From Klebsiella variicola (lineage in GTDB: Bacteria; Pseudomonadota; Gammaproteobacteria; Enterobacterales; Enterobacteriaceae): a stretch of 64,000 nt of DNA. The stretch's first letter is position 1; each line of letters opens with the position of its first letter. The position numbers were made by a program, and so were the translations under genes. Below, in pieces: positions 35,383 to 44,569 of the stretch. The stretch spans positions 868,001 to 932,000 of the forward strand of contig NZ_CP010523.2 in NCBI RefSeq assembly GCF_000828055.2. The letters are read 5' to 3'. The notes under the pieces were generated by a model, which saw nothing but the letters and a program-made list of their open reading frames with translations, made no database searches and was not told the DNA's origin.

Positions 35383-36274
35383 GGATCTGCGGCAGACTCT
35401 CCTGCAGGTGTGCAACAAAGGCGTCGACCAGCGCCGATCGCGGGCGGTGGAGGGGGCGGATCAGGCTGACGGTAAACGGCACCTCGACGCTAAAGCGGCG
35501 CACCACCACGCCGCTATCGGCATAGTCCAGAGCGGTCAAGGGATTCACCACCGAGATCCCGGCGCCGGCGCGCACCATGGCGCAGATCGAGGCCGCGCTG
35601 TGGGTTTCGACCACCATCCGCCGTTTAACCTGATGCTCAAGGAACAGGGCGTCAAGCAGCTGGCGATAGCTGTCGGTGCGCGACAGGCTGATGTAGTTTT
35701 CGCCCTGAAAATCGGCGGGGGTCAGCGTCGTCTGCGCCGCCAGCGGATGGCCGGCAGGCAGCACGCAGACTTCATTCAGCGTCAGCAGTGGGGTGCGTTC
35801 GGTGCCCGCCGGGGTATGCAGGGTCTCCGTCAGGCCGAGGTCATGGCGCTGGGCGGAGAGCCACTCCTCCAGCAGCGGCGACTCCTGGGGGACGATCTGC
35901 AGGCTGACCTCCGGGTAGCGAGCGAGAAACGGCGGCAACAGCAGCGGCAGAAAGGACTGGGAAAAGACCGGCAGGCAGGCGATCGACAGCTCGCCCTGGC
36001 GGAACTCGCGCAGGCTCTCGGCGGCGCTGACGATGCGGTCCAGGCCGTACCAGGAACGCTGAACCTCCTCAAACAAACGCAGGCCCTGCACCGTCGGCTG
36101 CAGGCGACCGCGGGTCCGTTCAAACAGCTTCAGGCCGAGCACTTTCTCAAAGCGCGCCAGCTCGCGGCTGACCGTGGGTTGCGAGGTGTGCAGCATCCGC
36201 GCCGCTTCGGTCAGATTGCCGGTGGTCATCACCGCGTGAAAGATTTCGATATGACGCAAATTAACGGCTGGCAT
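35348..36274 (-). CDS. lysR: LysR, activator of lysA
   Basis: A 308-residue LysR-type regulator, founder of its family, that activates lysA when diaminopimelate is present and lysine low. The helix-turn-helix is [26 protein letters not shown], then the conserved [22 protein letters not shown] 36274 gives the E. coli-like start [15 protein letters not shown]; ten extra upstream codons are not supported. Divergent from lysA with a 137-base control region. Confidence 0.95.
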   Translation of the reverse strand: MPAVNLRHIEIFHAVMTTGNLTEAARMLHTSQPTVSRELARFEKVLGLKLFERTRGRLQPTVQGLRLFEEVQRSWYGLDRIVSAAESLREFRQGELSIACLPVFSQSFLPLLLPPFLARYPEVSLQIVPQESPLLEEWLSAQRHDLGLTETLHTPAGTERTPLLTLNEVCVLPAGHPLAAQTTLTPADFQGENYISLSRTDSYRQLLDALFLEHQVKRRMVVETHSAASICAMVRAGAGISVVNPLTALDYADSGVVVRRFSVEVPFTVSLIRPLHRPRSALVDAFVAHLQESLPQILTPLASVLQRA

Positions 36275-36411
36275 GCGGTCTCCATGAGGCTCGGCTGTAA
36301 CCATATCATTTTTGCATAGAGTCGCGATAAAACGATATTTTTTATTCGTCCGCCACTGTGGCGTAATCGAAAAAAAACAGCGACCAACACACGCACTGCA
36401 CCGGAGTTCTT

Positions 36412-37674
36412 ATGCCACACTCGCTTTACGCCACCGATACTGACCTGACCGCGGATAACCTGCTGCGCCTGCCCGCGGAATTTGGCTGTCCAGTCTGGGT
36501 CTATGATGCGCAGATTATTCGCCGCCAGATTGCTCAGCTCAGCCAGTTTGACGTGGTACGTTTTGCGCAAAAAGCCTGCTCTAACATTCATATTCTGCGT
36601 CTGATGCGTGAGCAGGGGGTGAAGGTGGACTCGGTGTCGCTGGGGGAGATCGAGCGGGCGCTGGCGGCGGGCTACGATCCGCAGCAGAATCCAGAGGATA
36701 TCGTCTTTACCGCCGATCTGATCGACGACGCCACCCTCGATCGGGTGAAAGCGTTACAGATCCCGGTGAACGCCGGCTCGATCGACATGCTGAGCCAGCT
36801 GGGCGAGGTGTCGCCGGGCCATCGCGTCTGGCTGCGCGTCAACCCGGGCTTTGGTCACGGCCACAGCCAGAAAACCAATACCGGCGGGGAGAACAGCAAG
36901 CATGGTATCTGGTACAGCCACCTGCCGGCGGCGCTGGAAGTGATGCGTCGCTATCAGCTGCAGCTGGTCGGGATCCATATGCATATTGGCTCTGGCGTTG
37001 ACTACGGTCACCTGGAGCAGGTGTGCGGCGCGATGGTGCGTCAGGTCGTCGACTTTGGCCAGGATCTGCAGGCCATCTCCGCCGGCGGCGGTCTGTCGAT
37101 TCCTTACCGCGAAGGCGAAGAGGCCATCGACACCGCCCACTATTATGGCCTGTGGAACCGCGCCAGGGAGCAGATCGCGGCCCATCTGGGGCACCCGGTG
37201 AAACTGGAGATTGAACCCGGACGCTTCCTGGTGGCCGAGTCCGGCGTGCTGGTGTCGCAGGTGCGCAGCGTGAAAGAGATGGGCAGCCGTCACTTTGTGC
37301 TGATTGACGCCGGCTTTAACGACCTGATGCGCCCGGCAATGTACGGTAGCTATCACCATATCACCGCTCTGGCGGCGGATGGTCGCGAGCTCAGCGCCGC
37401 GCCGCAGGTGGAAACCGTGGTGGCCGGGCCGCTGTGCGAATCCGGGGACGTCTTTACCCAGCAGGAAGGGGGCAAAGTCGAGACCCGCCTGCTGCCGGCG
37501 GTGGTGCCTGGGGACTATCTGGTGCTCCATGACACCGGCGCCTACGGGGCTTCGATGTCATCCAACTATAACAGCCGTCCGCTGCTGCCGGAGGTGCTGT
37601 TTGATGGCGGCAAGGCGCGGCTGATCCGCCGTCGCCAGACCATTCAGGAGCTGCTGGCCTTAGAGCTTATTTAA
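36412..37674 (+). CDS. lysA: Diaminopimelate decarboxylase LysA
   Basis: A 420-residue PLP enzyme for the last step of lysine synthesis, meso-diaminopimelate to lysine plus CO2. The PLP lysine is K54 (RFAQKACSN). HIGSGVDY, EPGRFLV and GPLCESGDVF (with the catalytic Cys of the partner subunit) are present. Exact E. coli length. Its 3' end overlaps the convergent LacI-family gene by 8 bases, whereas in E. coli galR is the next gene. Confidence 0.97.
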   Translation: MPHSLYATDTDLTADNLLRLPAEFGCPVWVYDAQIIRRQIAQLSQFDVVRFAQKACSNIHILRLMREQGVKVDSVSLGEIERALAAGYDPQQNPEDIVFTADLIDDATLDRVKALQIPVNAGSIDMLSQLGEVSPGHRVWLRVNPGFGHGHSQKTNTGGENSKHGIWYSHLPAALEVMRRYQLQLVGIHMHIGSGVDYGHLEQVCGAMVRQVVDFGQDLQAISAGGGLSIPYREGEEAIDTAHYYGLWNRAREQIAAHLGHPVKLEIEPGRFLVAESGVLVSQVRSVKEMGSRHFVLIDAGFNDLMRPAMYGSYHHITALAADGRELSAAPQVETVVAGPLCESGDVFTQQEGGKVETRLLPAVVPGDYLVLHDTGAYGASMSSNYNSRPLLPEVLFDGGKARLIRRRQTIQELLALELI

Positions 37675-38677
37675 AAAAAGGTCCCGTCGTTACCGACTCG
37701 CGCAACACCAGCGTGCCGGTAAACGGCGGGATCGTTTCTATCGGCTGCTGGTTAGCAAGCTTGATCGCCTGATCGATAGCCGTGGTGATCATGTTGTCGA
37801 TCGGCAGATAGACCGTCGACAGCCCCGGCTCCAGCCATTTCGCGCTTGGCGCATCGTCGAAGCCAAACAGCGACACATCCTGCGGAATACGCAGCCCCGC
37901 CTGATGCAGCGCCTTTGACGCCCCCAGCGCCATATCATCGTTACAGGAAAACAGCGCGCTGAAGCGGGCTTTCTCGTCCAGCAGTTCCCGGCACAGTTCG
38001 TAGCCGCGGGTCATCGTCGAGTCCCCGTACTTCACCCGGCTCGGATCCCACTCAATACCATGTTTTATCAGCGCGTTGCGGTAGCCCTGCAGGCGAGCCT
38101 GGCCGGTAGGGGTGTGCATCGGGACGGTCATGCAGGCGATATCGCGGTGGCCCTGGGTAATCAGATACTCCACGGCCTGAAAGGCGGCTTCCTGCTGCTC
38201 GAAGAACACGCAGCGTTCGCGGGCCTGCGCCACATCGCGGTTAATCACCACCAGCGGCATGGCGATCGAATTAATCAGCGACATGATCGCCTTCTCACTC
38301 ATGTGCCGGGTATAGAGGATGATCGCATCGCATTGCCGGTCGGCGAGCATCTGCACCGCTTCCTCTTCGCGCTCCGGCGTATCATGGCCGTCAGTGACGA
38401 TAAGCTGCTTTCCCCAGGCTTCCGTCTGGCGTGACGCCTGCTGCAGCAGACGGCCAAAGTAGAAGCCGTCGAAGGTGGAGACGACCAGCCCAATACTATT
38501 GCTGGTCTGATTGGCCAGCGAGCGTGCGAGAAAATTCGGCCGGTAGCCCAGCTCTTCCATCGCTTTAAAGACTTGTTGGCGGGTGCTCTCTTTCACCTGA
38601 CCTGTGCCGTTCAACACGCGGGAAACCGTCGCTTTCGAGACGCCTGCGCGAATTGAGACATCCAGCATTGTAGCCAT
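37667..38677 (-). CDS. LacI-family regulator (AscG-like) of the beta-glucoside block
   Basis: A 336-residue LacI/GalR repressor. DNA-binding domain: TMLDVSIRAGVSKATVSRVLNGTGQVKES. Ligand domain follows with LVVSTFDGFYFGRLL, ALFSCNDDMALGASKAL and SLFGFDDAPSAKW. It resembles AscG in the N-terminal third but is too divergent to be called orthologous. Divergent from the EIIC/GH1 genes, with repeated TGGTATGCCA-type sites in the 290-base gap, so it most likely represses that operon until a beta-glucoside is taken up. Confidence 0.85.
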   Translation of the reverse strand: MATMLDVSIRAGVSKATVSRVLNGTGQVKESTRQQVFKAMEELGYRPNFLARSLANQTSNSIGLVVSTFDGFYFGRLLQQASRQTEAWGKQLIVTDGHDTPEREEEAVQMLADRQCDAIILYTRHMSEKAIMSLINSIAMPLVVINRDVAQARERCVFFEQQEAAFQAVEYLITQGHRDIACMTVPMHTPTGQARLQGYRNALIKHGIEWDPSRVKYGDSTMTRGYELCRELLDEKARFSALFSCNDDMALGASKALHQAGLRIPQDVSLFGFDDAPSAKWLEPGLSTVYLPIDNMITTAIDQAIKLANQQPIETIPPFTGTLVLRESVTTGPFFK

Positions 38678-38805
38678 TCATCGATTCCTGATTTCACGTG
38701 GTAAAGCGCAGTTTATCACAGACCGAAAAGGGACATATCGACGGGGCGGGGCGGAAAAACCATCGCGATCACGCTTTTGGCAGGAACTGACGAGCCGGCA
38801 TAGTC

Positions 38806-38913
38806 TGGTATGCCAATGTCGATTCTATCGGATATTTGGGATACCACAGTGCGCGTTGCGAGCGCTGTCACAGAACTATTTTTGCCTGGCGACTATGTTT
38901 TGGTATGCCAAAA
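38806..38913. promoter_or_regulatory. Repeated operator-like motifs before the EIIC gene
   Basis: TGGTATGCCA occurs at 38806-38815 and within TTTTGGTATGCCAAAA (38898-38913, 6-base arms). A degenerate inverted copy, TTTGGGATACCA, lies near 38835-38846. Multiple spaced copies suggest a looping LacI-family repressor. Confidence 0.55.
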
Positions 38914-38967
38914 GTCTCTGGCTGTTCACCTGGCCGCAATAAGCCCTTTACTCTGAGGTACTCTTTT

Positions 38968-40305
38968 ATGGCATTACAGGACAAACTGATCGACGCGCTG
39001 GGGCGTTTCGCGACGACATTCAACAGCTATCGCTACATTATGGCGATCAAATCGGCGTTTATTACTCTGATGCCGGTGATCATCGTCGGGGCCTTTTCGG
39101 TACTGATCTCCAATATGGTGCTGGATCCGAAGAATGGGCTCGCCAGCTTTTCCTCGCTCTCCTTTCTTGCGGCGCTGAAGCCGATCACCAGCGCGCTTAA
39201 CTACGCCACGCTCAACTTCCTCAATATCGGCGCCGTGTTTCTGATCGGTATTGAGCTGGGGCGGATCAACGGCATCAAAAGCCTGTTTCCCGGCCTGCTG
39301 GCGGTGATCTGCTTTATCTGCGTCACGCCGACGACGGTGGAGATGATGGTCGATGGCCAGATGCACGTGGTGAAAGATGTCCTGCTGCGCCAGTTCTCCG
39401 ATACCCGCAGCCTGTTCCTCGGGATGTTCATCGCCATTCTGTCAGTGGAGATTTACTGCTGGCTGGAGGGGCGCAAGGGACTGAAGATCAAAATGCCGGA
39501 TACCGTGCCGCCGAACGTTTCCGCCTCTTTTTCGGCGCTGATCCCGGCGATCATCACCACCACCGCGATCGCCACCCTGGGTTTTCTCTTTCACCAACTG
39601 ACGGGAATGTATCTCTACGATGCGGTCTACCAGGTGGTGCAGCAGCCGCTGGAGCGGGTGGTGCAGAGCCTGCCGGGGATCCTGCTGCTGATGTTCGTCG
39701 CCCAGCTGTTCTGGGTGATCGGCATTCACGGCAACCAGATGATCAAGCCGATCCGCGAGCCGCTGCTGCTGGGGGCGATCACCGTCAATATGAGCGCTTT
39801 TGAGCAGGGAAAAGAGGTACCGAACATTATCACGATGCCCTTCTGGGACGTCTACATGAGCATCGGCGGCTCGGGGCTGACCATCGGCCTGCTGATTGCG
39901 GTGATGATCGCCACGAAGCGTAAAGAGATGAAAGAGATCGCCAAGCTGTCGATAGGCCCGGGGCTGTTCAATATTAACGAGCCGGTGATCTTCGGGATGC
40001 CGATCATGCTCAACCCGATCCTCGCTATCCCGTTTATCATCACCCCGCTGGTGACCGGCAGCATCGGCTATTTCGCCACCCTGACCGGCTTCGCCGGCAA
40101 GGCGGTAGTGATGGTGCCCTGGACCACGCCGCCGCTGATCAACGCCTGGCTCTCCACCGCCGGCTCGATGGGGGCGGTGGTGACCCAGCTTATCTGCATC
40201 GTGACCGCGGTGCTTATCTATCTGCCTTTCGTCAAAATCGCCTCCCGCCGTGCCGATGCCGCACAGCGTCAGGCCGACAATCAACAGACCGCCAACCCTG
40301 TCTGA
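38968..40305 (+). CDS. PTS EIIC component, lactose/cellobiose family
   Basis: A 445-residue membrane subunit of a phosphotransferase transporter of the CelB/ChbC type with about ten helices. Seen: IKSAFITLMPVIIVGAFSVLISNM, FWVIGIHGNQMIKPI (substrate-binding region with conserved His and Asn), SIGPGLFNINEPVIFGMPI (the family NEP motif). Only EIIC is encoded; no EIIA or EIIB gene is in the operon, so it must use subunits made elsewhere (for example Chb). ATG 38968 gives the normal N-terminus MALQDKLIDALGRF. The GH1 gene follows 7 bases later. Confidence 0.9.
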   Translation: MALQDKLIDALGRFATTFNSYRYIMAIKSAFITLMPVIIVGAFSVLISNMVLDPKNGLASFSSLSFLAALKPITSALNYATLNFLNIGAVFLIGIELGRINGIKSLFPGLLAVICFICVTPTTVEMMVDGQMHVVKDVLLRQFSDTRSLFLGMFIAILSVEIYCWLEGRKGLKIKMPDTVPPNVSASFSALIPAIITTTAIATLGFLFHQLTGMYLYDAVYQVVQQPLERVVQSLPGILLLMFVAQLFWVIGIHGNQMIKPIREPLLLGAITVNMSAFEQGKEVPNIITMPFWDVYMSIGGSGLTIGLLIAVMIATKRKEMKEIAKLSIGPGLFNINEPVIFGMPIMLNPILAIPFIITPLVTGSIGYFATLTGFAGKAVVMVPWTTPPLINAWLSTAGSMGAVVTQLICIVTAVLIYLPFVKIASRRADAAQRQADNQQTANPV

Positions 40306-40312
40306 GGAGCCT

Positions 40313-41740
40313 ATGACTACCGTACGGATGACCATTCCCGATGATTTTATCCTTGGCGCGGCGGCTTCCGCCTGGCAGACCGAGGGCTGGAGCGGGAAAA
40401 AACCGGGGCAGGACTCCTGGCCCGATCTCTGGTACAAAAACGACCGCCACGTCTGGCATAACGGCTATGGCCCGGCGGTGGCCACCGATTTTATCAACCG
40501 CTTTCAGGAAGATGTGCAGTTGATGAAGCTGGCCGGGCTGACCCACTACCGCACCTCAATCAACTGGTCGCGCTTTCTGACCGACTATGAAAACGTCACG
40601 GTGGATGAGGAGTATGCGGCCTATTACGACCAGCTGTTCGATGCGCTGCTGGCCAACGGCATCACGCCGATGATCTGCCTTGAGCATTATGAATTGCCCG
40701 GCTATCTGCTGGAAAAGTATGGCGGCTGGGGGTCGAAAACGGTGGTCGAGCTGTTTGTGCGCTACGCGGAGCAGGTCTTTGCCCGCTACCACCCGAAGGT
40801 GACCCGCTGGTTTACCTTTAATGAGCCAATTGTGGTACAGACCCGGGTCTATCTGGATGCCCTGCGCTGGCCCTATGAGCAGAACACCAGCACCTGGATG
40901 CAGTGGAACTATCATAAGGTGCTGGCGACCGCCAGCGTCGTGAAGCGGTTTCGCGAGCTCGGCTATCCCGGGACCGTCGGCTGCATCCTCAATCCGGAGG
41001 TGACCTACCCACGCTCACGCGCCCCCCATGACCTGCGCGCGGCGGAGATCTACGATCTGTTCTACAACCGCATGTTCCTCGACCCGCTGGTGCACGGGGT
41101 CTGGCCGCCGGAGCTTCTTGCACTGCTCGAGCAGCATCAGGTGACGTGGGACGCCAGCGCGGAGGATCTGGCGATTATCCGCGAGCACACCGTCGATGAG
41201 CTGGGGATTAATCTTTACTACCCGCACCGGGTCAAAGCCCCGTCGCGGGCCTGGCATCCGCATACCCCGTTTCATCCGGCCTGGTATTATGAGCCGTTTG
41301 AGCTGCCCGGCCGGCGAATGAACGCCTCCCGCGGCTGGGAAATCTACCCGCAAATCATCTTTGATATGGCGATGCGGATAAAAAATGACTATCGCAACAT
41401 CCCCTGGTTCGTGGCGGAGAGTGGGATGGGGGTGGAAAACGAAGACCAGTTCCGTAACCGCGAAGGCACCATCGATGACAGTTACCGCATCCGTTTTATC
41501 AGCGAACATCTGTGGCACACCCTGCGCGCCCGCGAGGCAGGGGCCAACTGCCAGGGCTATATGCTGTGGGCGTTTACCGACAACGTATCGCCGATGAACG
41601 CCTTTAAAAACCGCTACGGGCTTATCGAAATCGACCTGCAAAACCATCGCGCCCGGCGACCCAAAGCCTCGGCGCACTGGTTTCGTCAGCTGGGCGAACG
41701 GCGTGAACTGGTGCTGGATATCGATGATGAATACCGCTAG
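40313..41740 (+). CDS. GH1 6-phospho-beta-glucosidase-like enzyme
   Basis: A 475-residue glycoside hydrolase family 1 enzyme. The acid/base is E171 in TFNEP and the nucleophile E369 in VAESGMG. The nucleophile motif reads ESG where most relatives have ENG. Pairing with a PTS EIIC, which delivers phosphorylated sugar, indicates a 6-phospho substrate. The preferred aglycone or linkage cannot be told. No signal peptide. It starts 7 bases after the EIIC gene, preceded by GAGGAGC, and a GntR gene follows 67 bases later. Confidence 0.9.
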   Translation: MTTVRMTIPDDFILGAAASAWQTEGWSGKKPGQDSWPDLWYKNDRHVWHNGYGPAVATDFINRFQEDVQLMKLAGLTHYRTSINWSRFLTDYENVTVDEEYAAYYDQLFDALLANGITPMICLEHYELPGYLLEKYGGWGSKTVVELFVRYAEQVFARYHPKVTRWFTFNEPIVVQTRVYLDALRWPYEQNTSTWMQWNYHKVLATASVVKRFRELGYPGTVGCILNPEVTYPRSRAPHDLRAAEIYDLFYNRMFLDPLVHGVWPPELLALLEQHQVTWDASAEDLAIIREHTVDELGINLYYPHRVKAPSRAWHPHTPFHPAWYYEPFELPGRRMNASRGWEIYPQIIFDMAMRIKNDYRNIPWFVAESGMGVENEDQFRNREGTIDDSYRIRFISEHLWHTLRAREAGANCQGYMLWAFTDNVSPMNAFKNRYGLIEIDLQNHRARRPKASAHWFRQLGERRELVLDIDDEYR

Positions 41741-41807
41741 CCGGGGGCAATTTTTGCTAAGATAGCGGCGTATTTGACTCGCAGGCATGTAACGCACAGG
41801 TGATTTT

Positions 41808-42581
41808 GTGGAAAAAGCGATAATTCCGCCGGAAAAGAAGCCCTATCAGGAGATTGGTGATGACTTACGCGCCCAGATCGCGCAGGGGCGCTACCCGGTC
41901 GGGTCGCGTTTGCCGCCGGAACGCCATATTGCCGAAACCTACGGCGTCAGCCGGACCATCGTGCGCGAAGCGCTGCTGATGCTGGAGCTACAGGGGACGG
42001 TGGATATTCGTCAGGGATCCGGGGTGTACGTCATGCGTATTCCCCACGAGAACGACAGCGAAGAGGAGCAACTGCTCAGCAGCGACGTCGGTCCGTTTGA
42101 AATTCTGCAGGCGCGCCAGCTGCTGGAGAGCAATATCGCCGCCTTTGCCGCGAAAATGGCCACCCGCGCCGATATCGACAATCTGAAGCGGATTGTCGAG
42201 CAGGAGCAGCGGGCTATCGCCCTCAACGACACCGCGCAGGATAACGCTCGTCTGTTCCATCTGGTGCTGGCCGGGGCGACGCAGAACCAGATGCTGCTGG
42301 CGACGGTGGAGCGGATCTGGCTGCAGATGGACAGCAGCCCGCTGTGGCAGCAGTTCAATGTGCATATTGCCAGCCGCGCCTGGCGGCTGAAGTGGCTCGG
42401 TGACCGACAGACGCTGCTCGCCGCGCTGCGGCGTCGCGATGTGATGGGCGCCTGGCAGGCGATGTGGCAGCATCTGGAAAACGTCAAAAACAGTCTGCTG
42501 GAGCTGTCCGATGAAGACGCCCCCGACTTTGACGGCTATCTGTTCGATTCGGTGCCGATTTTTCAGGGGAAGCTGGTATGA
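41808..42581 (+). CDS. GntR-family (FadR/UxuR-like) regulator
   Basis: A 257-residue regulator with an N-terminal winged helix (YQEIGDDLRAQIAQGRYPVGSRLPPERHIAETYGVSRTIVREAL) and a C-terminal FCD ligand domain (FEILQARQLLESNIAAFAA, then FHLVLAGATQN and MWQHLENVKNSL). It resembles the hexuronate regulators ExuR and UxuR, so a sugar-acid effector is possible. It starts at GTG 41808. Its stop overlaps the next start as ATGA, so it is translationally coupled to a GNAT gene. Confidence 0.86.
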   Translation: MEKAIIPPEKKPYQEIGDDLRAQIAQGRYPVGSRLPPERHIAETYGVSRTIVREALLMLELQGTVDIRQGSGVYVMRIPHENDSEEEQLLSSDVGPFEILQARQLLESNIAAFAAKMATRADIDNLKRIVEQEQRAIALNDTAQDNARLFHLVLAGATQNQMLLATVERIWLQMDSSPLWQQFNVHIASRAWRLKWLGDRQTLLAALRRRDVMGAWQAMWQHLENVKNSLLELSDEDAPDFDGYLFDSVPIFQGKLV

Positions 42582-43057
42582 CGATCCTGCCGCTGTACGC
42601 TGCGCCGCAGTACGCCCCGCAGGTAACCGACTGGCTGTGGCACGCCTTTGGCGGCGAGACGCTGCCGCGGGAGTTTTTCGCCAGCATCATGCAGCATAGC
42701 CAGACGGCGGAGGCGCTGCCATTGACCTTTATTGCCGTGGAAGGCGAGCAGTTGCTCGGCACGATTGGCCTCTGGCGCTGCGATTTGATCAGCCGCCAGG
42801 ATCTGTTTCCCTGGCTGGCGGCGCTGTACGTCGCGCCCGCCGCCCGCGGTCAGGGGCTGGCCGGAAAACTGCAGCGGCATGTGATCGATTATGCCCGCCG
42901 CGCGGGCTTTCGGGAGCTCTATCTCTACTCCGCCTGCCGGGATTTCTATGAACGCTTCGGCTGGCGCTACATCGGCGAGGGGCTGGATTACCCGGCCACT
43001 GCCGTGCATCTCTATCGCTACGATTTATCGCCTTCCAGCGGGGCGACCACCGAGTGA
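42578..43057 (+). CDS. GNAT-family N-acetyltransferase
   Basis: A 159-residue acetyltransferase. The acetyl-CoA loop is YVAPAARGQGLAGKLQRHVIDYARRAGF (about residues 84-111) with the Q/RxxGxG/A motif, and the last strand is RFGWRYIGEG. The substrate is unknown. It begins inside the GntR stop (ATGA) and its last 40 bases overlap the end of the convergent galR, an arrangement not found in E. coli where galR follows lysA. Confidence 0.86.
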   Translation: MTILPLYAAPQYAPQVTDWLWHAFGGETLPREFFASIMQHSQTAEALPLTFIAVEGEQLLGTIGLWRCDLISRQDLFPWLAALYVAPAARGQGLAGKLQRHVIDYARRAGFRELYLYSACRDFYERFGWRYIGEGLDYPATAVHLYRYDLSPSSGATTE

Positions 43058-44034
43058 CGGCGCACCAGCGTCGGGCTGAACAGGTGGGTGATCTCCGGGG
43101 CCGGGCGGTACTCCGCCAGGGCTAAGGCCAGCTCGGCCGCCTGGGTCGCCATGGTGACGATCGGGTAGCGGACAGTGGTCAGCCGCGGACGGACATAGCG
43201 CGAAATCAGGACATCGTCGAAGCCAATCAGCGAAATTTCCCGCGGGACGTCGATGCCGTTGTCGTTGAGTACGCCCATCGCGCCGGCGGCCATCGAGTCG
43301 TTATAGCAGGCGACGGCGCTAAAGTGGCGGCCGCGGCCAAGCAGTTCGGTCATTGCCAGTTCGCCGCCGCTTTCATCCGGTTCAGCAAAGGCGACCAGCC
43401 GGTCATTGCACGGCAGGCCGCTCTCTTCCAGCGCCGCGTAGTACCCCTGCAGTCGATCTTCCGCATCGGAGATATGGTGGTTTGAGCACAGATAGCCGAT
43501 ACGCGTGTGCCCCTGCTGGATCAAATGACGGGTCGCCAGCCAGGCGCCATAGCGGTCGTCCAGCGCCACGCAGCGGGTTTCATACCCGGGCAGGATGCGG
43601 TTGATCAGCACCATGCCGGGGATCTGCTTCATTAACCCCGCCAGTTCCTCATCGGGGATCATTTTGGCGTGTACCACCAGCGCCGCGCAGCGGTGGCGGA
43701 TCAACTGCTCTATCGCCTGGCGTTCCTTCTGCACGTTGTGGTAGCCATTGCCAATCAGCAAAAAGTTGCCGGTGCGGTAAGCCACCTGTTCGACGGCTTT
43801 GACCATCGCGCCGAAGAAGGGGTCGGAGACATCACCCACCACCAGGCCGACGGTTTCCGTTGACTGCTGGGCCAGGGCCCGGGCGTTCGCGTTGGGATGA
43901 TAGTTCAGGGTTTCCATCGCCGCGCCCACGGACTGACGCGAGGCTTCGCTGGCTTTGGGAGAGTTATTGATGACGCGGGAGACGGTAGCGACGGAGACTC
44001 CTGCGAGTCGGGCTACATCCTTAATTGTCGCCAT
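43018..44034 (-). CDS. galR: Galactose operon repressor GalR
   Basis: A 338-residue LacI/GalR repressor controlling galactose uptake and catabolism genes. N-terminus MATIKDVARLAGVSVATVSRVINNSPKASEASR matches E. coli GalR, and the ligand domain has GDVSDPFFGAMVKAVEQVA and ISLIGFDDVLISRYVRPRLTTVRYP. Placement just before omrB/omrA and aas also matches E. coli. Overlaps the convergent acetyltransferase gene by 40 bases. Confidence 0.95.
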   Translation of the reverse strand: MATIKDVARLAGVSVATVSRVINNSPKASEASRQSVGAAMETLNYHPNANARALAQQSTETVGLVVGDVSDPFFGAMVKAVEQVAYRTGNFLLIGNGYHNVQKERQAIEQLIRHRCAALVVHAKMIPDEELAGLMKQIPGMVLINRILPGYETRCVALDDRYGAWLATRHLIQQGHTRIGYLCSNHHISDAEDRLQGYYAALEESGLPCNDRLVAFAEPDESGGELAMTELLGRGRHFSAVACYNDSMAAGAMGVLNDNGIDVPREISLIGFDDVLISRYVRPRLTTVRYPIVTMATQAAELALALAEYRPAPEITHLFSPTLVRRHSVVAPLEGDKS

Positions 44035-44270
44035 ACCATGCCTTTTATAGGGTAAGCGTTTACATACTGCTATGTTACGGGAAAGAGCGGCAGATTCAAG
44101 GCGCGGCGGCGAAGGAATGGCGCAAATGTGATTCAGGCCGGGCTTATGGGTAACCTGGTTACATTGACGTCATCGCTAATTGAAACCGACGCAGGGAAAT
44201 ACAAACCTTTGCTTACACTTTGCGATGCGCTGTTGCGAATGTTCGCTGGTTTGTTCGCGGACCCGGTTGA

Positions 44271-44364
44271 TATTCTGGCTATCCCAGAGGTATTGATAGG
44301 TGGAGTCAACGTCACGTTGACCACTTTACTTACACCAGCCTGCGCAGATGCGCAGGTTTTTTTT
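44271..44364 (+). ncRNA. omrB: OmrB small regulatory RNA
   Basis: The RNA starts at CCCAGAGGTATTGATAGGTG (44283) and ends with the terminator CCTGCGCAGATGCGCAGG plus T run (to about 44364), 82 nt. A -10 element TATTCT (44271-44276) sits 6 bases before the start. The 5' seed and 3' terminator match E. coli OmrB, an OmpR-induced, Hfq-dependent repressor of outer-membrane protein and curli/flagella regulator mRNAs. The feature span includes the -10. Confidence 0.93.
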
Positions 44365-44481
44365 TGCCCGTTATCGGCGTTGTTACAGATAGCGAAAATC
44401 GTAATACCTGGTTGCACTTAGGCTCACTCCCTTGCGTTTTCCCGCTGGCCCGTTACGGCCAAAAAACGTGACAATCGAGAT

Positions 44482-44569
44482 CCCAGAGGTATTGATAGGT
44501 GAGTTTCTTAGGTACGCTCTTCGTACTGAACGTCTTACACCGACCTGCGCGGATGCGCAGGTTTTTTTT
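44482..44569 (+). ncRNA. omrA: OmrA small regulatory RNA
   Basis: The RNA starts at CCCAGAGGTATTGATAGGTG (44482), the same seed as OmrB, and ends with ACCTGCGCGGATGCGCAGG and a T run (to about 44569), 88 nt as in E. coli OmrA. A -10-like GACAAT lies at 44470-44475. The central part differs fully from OmrB and contains a GTACGCTCTTCGTAC hairpin. The order galR-omrB-omrA-aas is that of E. coli. Confidence 0.93.

Noticed and set aside
39442-40437. 331-codon minus-strand open frame across the EIIC gene
   Set aside because: His/Arg/Gln-rich shadow opposite a clear membrane protein gene.
44283-44569. Repeated 20-mers resembling a two-unit direct repeat or CRISPR remnant
   Set aside because: They are the shared 5' ends of OmrB and OmrA; there are no regular spacers or cas genes.
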